Of a DNA stretch of 64,000 bases, positions 59,284 through 64,000 are shown piece by piece; positions within the stretch are counted from its first letter, which is position 1, and the number at the start of each line of letters is the position of its first letter. Position numbers and translations under genes: made by a program. The notes beneath the pieces were generated by a model. The model was not told the DNA's origin. It worked only from the letters and a program-made list of their open reading frames with translations, and ran no database searches. Where the stretch lies: contig BCHH01000004.1 of NCBI GenBank assembly GCA_001599595.1, forward strand, positions 1,133,997 through 1,197,996, written 5' to 3'. This stretch comes from Beverwykella pulmonaria (taxonomy: Eukaryota; Ascomycota; Dothideomycetes; Pleosporales; Melanommataceae).

Positions 59284-60561
59284 ATGGCAATCACGGAAAT
59301 AGCACTAGCAAAGTCGGCGCCAGCTGGCCAGCCAGACATCGGATACACTCCAGACTACGAGAAGTATCTCGCCCGCGTCCAGAAGCGCCTCGCAACAGAG
59401 CGACTCGACAAGACCGTCCCACCCGACTTCCCTCAAAGACTCGAATCAGATCTCGTCTGGGACAACACAGATATTGCTGATCGCTACAATTGGGTGTACG
59501 AACTCAGCGCCGCAGACCTAGACGAGATAGAAAAAGGTCTGACACACTTCAAAGCGCTTCGCAAGCCGCTCGGCTTTGTAAATCAAGAGACGTTTCCGCT
59601 GCCGAATCTGCACAAGAAGCTGCGGGAAATTTCAAATGAAATCCACAACGGTTTTGGCTTCAAAGTGCTGCGCGGCCTTCCCGTCTCCATACACACTCGG
59701 GAAGACATCATAGCCATCTACGCCGGCGTCGCCTCGCACATTGCGCCTACCCGCGGCCGACAGGACCATGTGTACGACGGGCGACCCGCGGACGTAGTCA
59801 TGAATCACATCAAAGACCTCAGCGGGGTGTACGACGCTAGTAAAATCGGGGCGCCGGCATACACGGCTGATAAACAGGTCTTTCATACGGATTCCGGGGA
59901 TATAATTGCGCTGTTGTGTCTTGAGACTGCGGCGGAGGGTGGAAAGAGTCTGGTGAGTAGTAGTTGGAGGGTGTATAATGAGTTGGCGGAGAGTAGGCCG
60001 GATTTATTGAGGACATTGGCGGAGGGGTGGCCTGTTGAGGTGTAAGCTTTACCCTCTTTCTCTCTTCTTCGTATCCTGCTAAGAGTTGGCAGATTTGATA
60101 ACCCGGCCACACCCTACACACTCCGCCCGCTCCTTTTCTTCACTCCCGCCACGTCCTCCTCCCCACCACGCCTCATAATTCAATATGCGCGTCGTACCTT
60201 CACCGGTTTTCAAGGCCTCCCTCGGTCCCCCCATATCCCGCCTATAACGGAAGCACAAGCCGAGGCTCTCGATACCCTGCACTTCCTGGCCGAGAAACAC
60301 GCACTGAAATTGGATTTTCAAAAGGGGGACGTGCAGTTCGTTAACAATCTATCCATCTTCCATGCGAGAGAGGGGTTTAGGGATAAAGAGGGGCAAAGAA
60401 GGCATTTAGTCAGGTTGTGGCTGAGGGACCCGGAATACGCGTGGGAGATCCCGGGAGAATTAAAGAAGAGATGGGACAAAGTGTATCAAGGGGTGATGGA
60501 GGATAGGAATGTTTTTCCGCTGGAGCCGTATATTAGGAGTGCGAGTTTAGGGGGGAAGTGA
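59284..60561 (+). CDS. TauD/TfdA-type Fe(II)/2-oxoglutarate dioxygenase
   Basis: Two exons, 59284-60041 and 60093-60561 (51 bp intron), 408 aa. The iron site has H201-x-D203 (VFHTDSGD) and a distal His at about 343 (FHAREGFRD), followed by RRHLVRLWLR, where an Arg would bind 2-oxoglutarate. Other family blocks: GFGFKVLRGLP, GVASHIAPTRGRQ and KGDVQFVNNLSIFHAREGF. Enzymes of this class hydroxylate sulfonates, amino-acid derivatives or other small acids; the substrate here is not known. No signal peptide, so cytosolic. Splicing with donor GTAAGC after GAGGT gives a continuous product (WPVEVFDNPATPYTLRPLLF). Confidence 0.92.
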
Positions 60562-60852
60562 GGTTGGGTAGGTGAGTGATGGCGGAAGGGATGGAGAGAC
60601 GTTGGAGATGAATGGATGGGAGATTAGGTTGGATGGCTGATGTTCAGTGGCATGAATGCAAATGGTTTCTGGCTCGAACATTTGGTGGAGCTTAGCTGCC
60701 TTGATTCCACCGTCGCGGCGAGGTCGTAGTACTTATAGATTACTCCTAACCTCGCCTTCTTTCTTAAAATGTAGTGTCGATGGCAGGAGGGCCTCTCAGG
60801 TGGACCGGGGTGCCATGTGTGAGGATAGTAAAGTCATTCCCAGCCTCACTGA
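60562..60852. other. Intergenic region
   Basis: 3' flank of the dioxygenase gene and the start of the broken frame that follows. No gene seen. Confidence 0.45.
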
Positions 60853-61569
60853 TTTTTCTCGGCAATACAAGCGTTGGCAATCGCAGATAACATCCAAACC
60901 ATAGCCAATCCCTACGGCTTCGGCCAGTCCGCCGACATCTCGGGATACCAGCAGCTCATCTCTTACAACACACTTCCCGCAATAGCATACGCAGAGTGGC
61001 TGCAGAACTAGGCGTTTCTCTCAGGAGGCCTGAGGCAGGACATGAGCAGCCTGGCCGAAATGGCCGCGTGGAACGACACGCACAACACTTCTACAGGCTC
61101 TCTGGGAAACTCAACATGGTGGTTCAATACGGTATCCGAGCAGGACTTGTACGAAAACGCCATCACCACAAACGGTATACTCGAGGACCATCTGGAAAGC
61201 TTTCGTGTGGGGGCAGCGCACCGCGTAGGAGGTCGTCGACGGCGGCCACACGTATATTCTCTAGAGCATGGCATCATTGTAGAACTCGACGCCCTGCTCG
61301 TCCCGAATGATAATGGGTGAGGTGGTGATTCAACCTGTGCTTCTATTCCGAGTTATGCTAGGTATCCTGTTGCTTCGGTACTGGTCCGCAAGCATGGGTT
61401 TGATGCGCCCTGTGGTGTGTGTATTTATGGCCGGCAGTGGAGTGATGCGGCTCTTGTTTGTGTTGTGTCGGCTGTGGATGATATTTTCGATGGGGAGGCA
61501 AGGGAGCTGTGGGAGGAGCAGTGGCCTGGATTCGCACACAAACGAAGCACTAGATATATATCCCTGTGA
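60853..61569 (+). pseudogene. Broken reading frame of about 235 codons, two internal stops
   Basis: One frame runs from 60853 to the TGA at 61567-61569 with only two interruptions, TAG at 61009-61011 and TGA at 61318-61320. The translation looks protein-like throughout: NPYGFGQSADISGYQQLISY, TLPAIAYAEWLQN, then after the TAG SLAEMAAWNDTHNTSTGSLG and NTVSEQDLYENAITTNGIL, then HVYSLEHGIIVELDALLV, and after the second stop VASVLVRKHGFDAPCG and AVDDIFDGEARELWEEQWPG. I do not recognise the family. An upstream exon may be missing, since a good acceptor (TCGCAG) lies at 60886. Convergent with KEL3. It could alternatively be an intron-containing gene I have misread. Confidence 0.5.
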
Positions 61570-61778
61570 GGAAATATAACCGAGCGGATGTCTTTTAGCG
61601 CTTTAAATATATACCAAATTTTGCAGAAACTCTAGCTATAGAGAGGTTGTATCAGCTGAACAGCTACAATTCTATACCGTTGTACAGATCCTCTTATTTT
61701 CATCTTACCCCAATCATCCGCCATCTCTCTGAACAAATAATTGTCTACAGTCCGACCCCATCGTGCACAACCACCTAT
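61570..61778. other. Short convergent interval
   Basis: About 210 bp before the stop of KEL3. Nothing recognised. Confidence 0.4.
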
Positions 61779-63848
61779 CTACCGTCTCCTCCCCACTTGC
61801 CCCCCTCCAGTACCTTCACTCTTATCCGCCAGACTAACCACCTCCCCGATCCCCGCAGCCTCCTGCTCATCCTCCAGCGCACGGATCTCCTCGCGACAAT
61901 CCCACCATTTCTCCTCAGCCTGTTCGAATGCCGCTTTCTTGATCTCCTTGGGGCTCTTGTCTGTGCCCTTTGCGCCAGTCTTGGCGAGTATCTCTTCGAC
62001 AACGATGGTGGCCCAGGCCTCTGATGTGCGCGCGTAGAAGTCGCGCAGGGACTCGAAGGGACGCGGGTGCGGGAGTGTGTCTGTGAGTGCGGAGATTTCT
62101 TCTGTTGTGCCGATGTCCTCTTCTACGATGGGGACGGTGAGTGGCGTTGTTGGGGCTGTGGAGGCAGTTGGGGATGCGAGGCCACTTTCATCTTCTACTT
62201 CGGACCAGTCTTCGTCTTCATCTTCTTCGCCGTCTTCAGAGTCTGCTTCGTCTTCACTGCCGAGCCAGTCTTCTAGATCCCGCTTGAAGATCTCCTGCAC
62301 GCCGTCGAGATGATTCAAGTTAACGGACCACAGTTCATCGAAAGTGAACTCGCGGTCGCCCTTTTCGAAGGTGCCCCCGTATATATACAACGTGTCTGCC
62401 TGCACAGCAAGCGTAGCGTTGAAGCGCGGGTGCGGGAATTCGTAGAGGCGCGGTTTCTCAGTTTGTGATTCCTGCTCCTCCTCGCCGTCCTCCTTCTTTA
62501 CCAGCTCGAAACTCTCGTCCAGGGTAGTGCCGGCTTTTTCTTCCAGCGCCTTGAGGTTCGCAAGGAGCTCTTCTTCATCTGCCTGGGCACGACCCCGACG
62601 GTTGAGGTTGGACTGCTGGGCGGCTTTCCTGCCAGCGTTGGCTTTGGGACGCCGCAGGGTCAAGGGCATGTATCGATTTCGCTCAATGTTCCACACGAAG
62701 AGCTGGTTGAAGAACTCTGAGTCGATGCCCTCTTCGCTTTCTTCGACGTCGTGCACGCCGCCGAACATGATGCCGCGGCCTTTGTGGAACGCCATTGTTG
62801 CGCCCGCGCGAGGAGGGTTGGGTGGGTTCGCGGGCCGTTTGCGTCGCTCCCAGGAGATTGTGGGTAGGGCGGTAGATGGAGCGTCGGATGTCGGAGGCGT
62901 GATGCGCAGGAACCAGGTATCTTCGTGGACTTTGGGTTTGAGGACTACACGGGATGCGCCTCCTCCTCCGCTGCCGCCGCCGCCTTTCTTGCCTCGGGCT
63001 TGCTGTTGCTGTTTGTTTGCTCCCACGGCGGTCTTAACGCGAGAGTATCCCCCATATAGTACCGCGCCTTGGTCATGGGGGAGGAACGTGAAGCTGGACC
63101 GCGCATCCGGAACGGCACGCGCAGACGCCAATTTGGGGGTGTGCCAGGCAAAGTTGGTGCAGTCGTAGATCCACAAATCGTTCAGATACTTGGTCGTCAC
63201 AGATGTGTCCTGGAAGCCGCCAAAAAGGATGATGTACTGTTTGAACGCCACCATCCTATGTCCACTCCTGGCGGGCGGCGCCGCGGCTTTGCTCTTCCCT
63301 TCTACACGCGTCCACTCGCGATTCGTGGGATCCAGACGCCAGAAGTCGTTATAATGGTAGAATGTCCCCTGCTTTGGCGAACTAAACTCGCCTCCAAACA
63401 GATATATGTCCTTCGTATTCGCCGCTCTGCACCACGCATGCCCCGACCTTGGTAGTGGGGAGTTGGGCGATGTGACTTTCTTCCAAGTATCTTGCTTGAT
63501 ATTATACACGAACAAATCCGCATAGAATTTTGCCAAAGCACCATTAAAATACTCGCCCCCATACAGCAACAGCTCATTCTCATTCGCGGGATTCGCCACC
63601 ATCGTACCCGACGTCCTGGGCGATGGGGGGTCGCATGCTACTTCCGTGATGGCATGGTACTGCTCCTGCTCTTTTGCGTACTGTGCGAGCACATCGTCGA
63701 GATCAACGGATTCGGCGTCTGAATCTTCGTCTTTGTTTTTGAGGGTTTGCTTCTTCTCTTTCTTGCCTGCTTTCTTCTCTTGCTTGGCGGCTTTGGCAGC
63801 TTTGGCGGCTTTTTTGTCGCCTGATTTAGCTTTTTTGTCTTTCGCCAT
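61779..63848 (-). CDS. KEL3: Kelch-repeat protein Kel3-like
   Basis: Single exon, 689 aa. A very basic Lys/Ala head (residues 1-45) is followed by kelch repeats: PRTSGTMVANP with LLLYGGEYFNG, PRSGHAWCRA with IYLFGGEFSSP, ARSGHRMVAF with IILFGGFQDTS, DARSSFTFLP with AVLYGGYSRV, RAGATMAFHKGRGIMFGGVH and a last one (LYIYGGTFEKGDREFTFDEL). These form a beta-propeller. A Gly-rich and Lys-rich loop (GKKGGGGSGGGGASR) interrupts the fourth repeat. The acidic stretch SEDGEEDEDEDWSE comes late. Kel3 is a cytosolic kelch protein of unclear role, sometimes linked to ribosome or stress functions. The ATG at 63848 begins the Lys-rich head typical of the family. Confidence 0.92.
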   Translation of the reverse strand: MAKDKKAKSGDKKAAKAAKAAKQEKKAGKKEKKQTLKNKDEDSDAESVDLDDVLAQYAKEQEQYHAITEVACDPPSPRTSGTMVANPANENELLLYGGEYFNGALAKFYADLFVYNIKQDTWKKVTSPNSPLPRSGHAWCRAANTKDIYLFGGEFSSPKQGTFYHYNDFWRLDPTNREWTRVEGKSKAAAPPARSGHRMVAFKQYIILFGGFQDTSVTTKYLNDLWIYDCTNFAWHTPKLASARAVPDARSSFTFLPHDQGAVLYGGYSRVKTAVGANKQQQQARGKKGGGGSGGGGASRVVLKPKVHEDTWFLRITPPTSDAPSTALPTISWERRKRPANPPNPPRAGATMAFHKGRGIMFGGVHDVEESEEGIDSEFFNQLFVWNIERNRYMPLTLRRPKANAGRKAAQQSNLNRRGRAQADEEELLANLKALEEKAGTTLDESFELVKKEDGEEEQESQTEKPRLYEFPHPRFNATLAVQADTLYIYGGTFEKGDREFTFDELWSVNLNHLDGVQEIFKRDLEDWLGSEDEADSEDGEEDEDEDWSEVEDESGLASPTASTAPTTPLTVPIVEEDIGTTEEISALTDTLPHPRPFESLRDFYARTSEAWATIVVEEILAKTGAKGTDKSPKEIKKAAFEQAEEKWWDCREEIRALEDEQEAAGIGEVVSLADKSEGTGGGQVGRRR

Positions 63849-64000
63849 AGTGGAGATATGTGTCCAATGTCGTTCAGGTGTTGAGGAAATATGTATTTAA
63901 ACGCAAGACATAAAGTGAAGACTTGAGAGGTAACGTGCGGATTGAGAAAGCAGGGTGACTGGGCACCCCACACTGAGACTGAAAATGAAATGAGGGAAAC
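63849..64000. promoter_or_regulatory. Upstream region of KEL3
   Basis: The first 152 bp upstream of the KEL3 ATG; the window ends here. No specific site recognised. Confidence 0.4.

Overview
The window looks like nuclear DNA of a filamentous ascomycete (Pezizomycotina, probably Dothideomycetes). Genes are monocistronic and carry short GT-AG introns, mostly 45-150 bp. Many families are fungal, for example the rhodopsin-like membrane protein, DUF3632, DUF6594 and the Mid2/WSC-like stalk protein. The genus is not decided by the sequence. All exon structures were built by hand from splice signals, reading frame and family resemblance.

Layout. 1-11 kb is gene-dense housekeeping DNA: the end of an MFS transporter, a conserved fungal protein, ribosomal protein eL29, an AMMECR1 protein, an AMSH-type JAMM deubiquitinase, the V-ATPase assembly factor Pkr1 and the LYR protein SDHAF3. 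11-20 kb holds a two-helix membrane protein, a decayed membrane-protein gene, the methyltransferase Mtq2, SmD1 and a nine-exon seven-helix membrane protein with a GC-AG intron. 20-27 kb is gene-poor and contains a nitroreductase-like protein, a secreted cupredoxin and one copy of a dispersed repeat. 27-37 kb has a Dhr2-type RNA helicase, then a secreted six-hairpin glycosidase, a protein made of three phage-tail-collar-like modules, and a GH27 alpha-galactosidase. 37-42 kb is gene-poor, with the second repeat copy and a decayed family member. 42-64 kb has a cell-wall-sensor-like protein, a rhodopsin-like protein, a DUF3632 protein, Gpi1 with a small membrane-protein ORF 20 bp upstream, the nucleoporin Nup42, a DUF6594 membrane protein, a small basic protein divergent from a caspase-like protein, a TauD dioxygenase, a broken reading frame and the kelch protein Kel3.

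Most genes are unrelated housekeeping functions placed side by side. Two groups may be more than chance: the three same-strand genes at 30.3-37.0 kb (two secreted glycosidases flanking the collar protein) and the divergent pair at 56.2-58.8 kb (small protein and caspase-like protein). The item most worth attention is the collar protein at 32651-34311. It repeats, three times, the collar motif plus the ETRPxN-type end otherwise typical of phage tail-fibre tips, in a gene with a spliceosomal intron.
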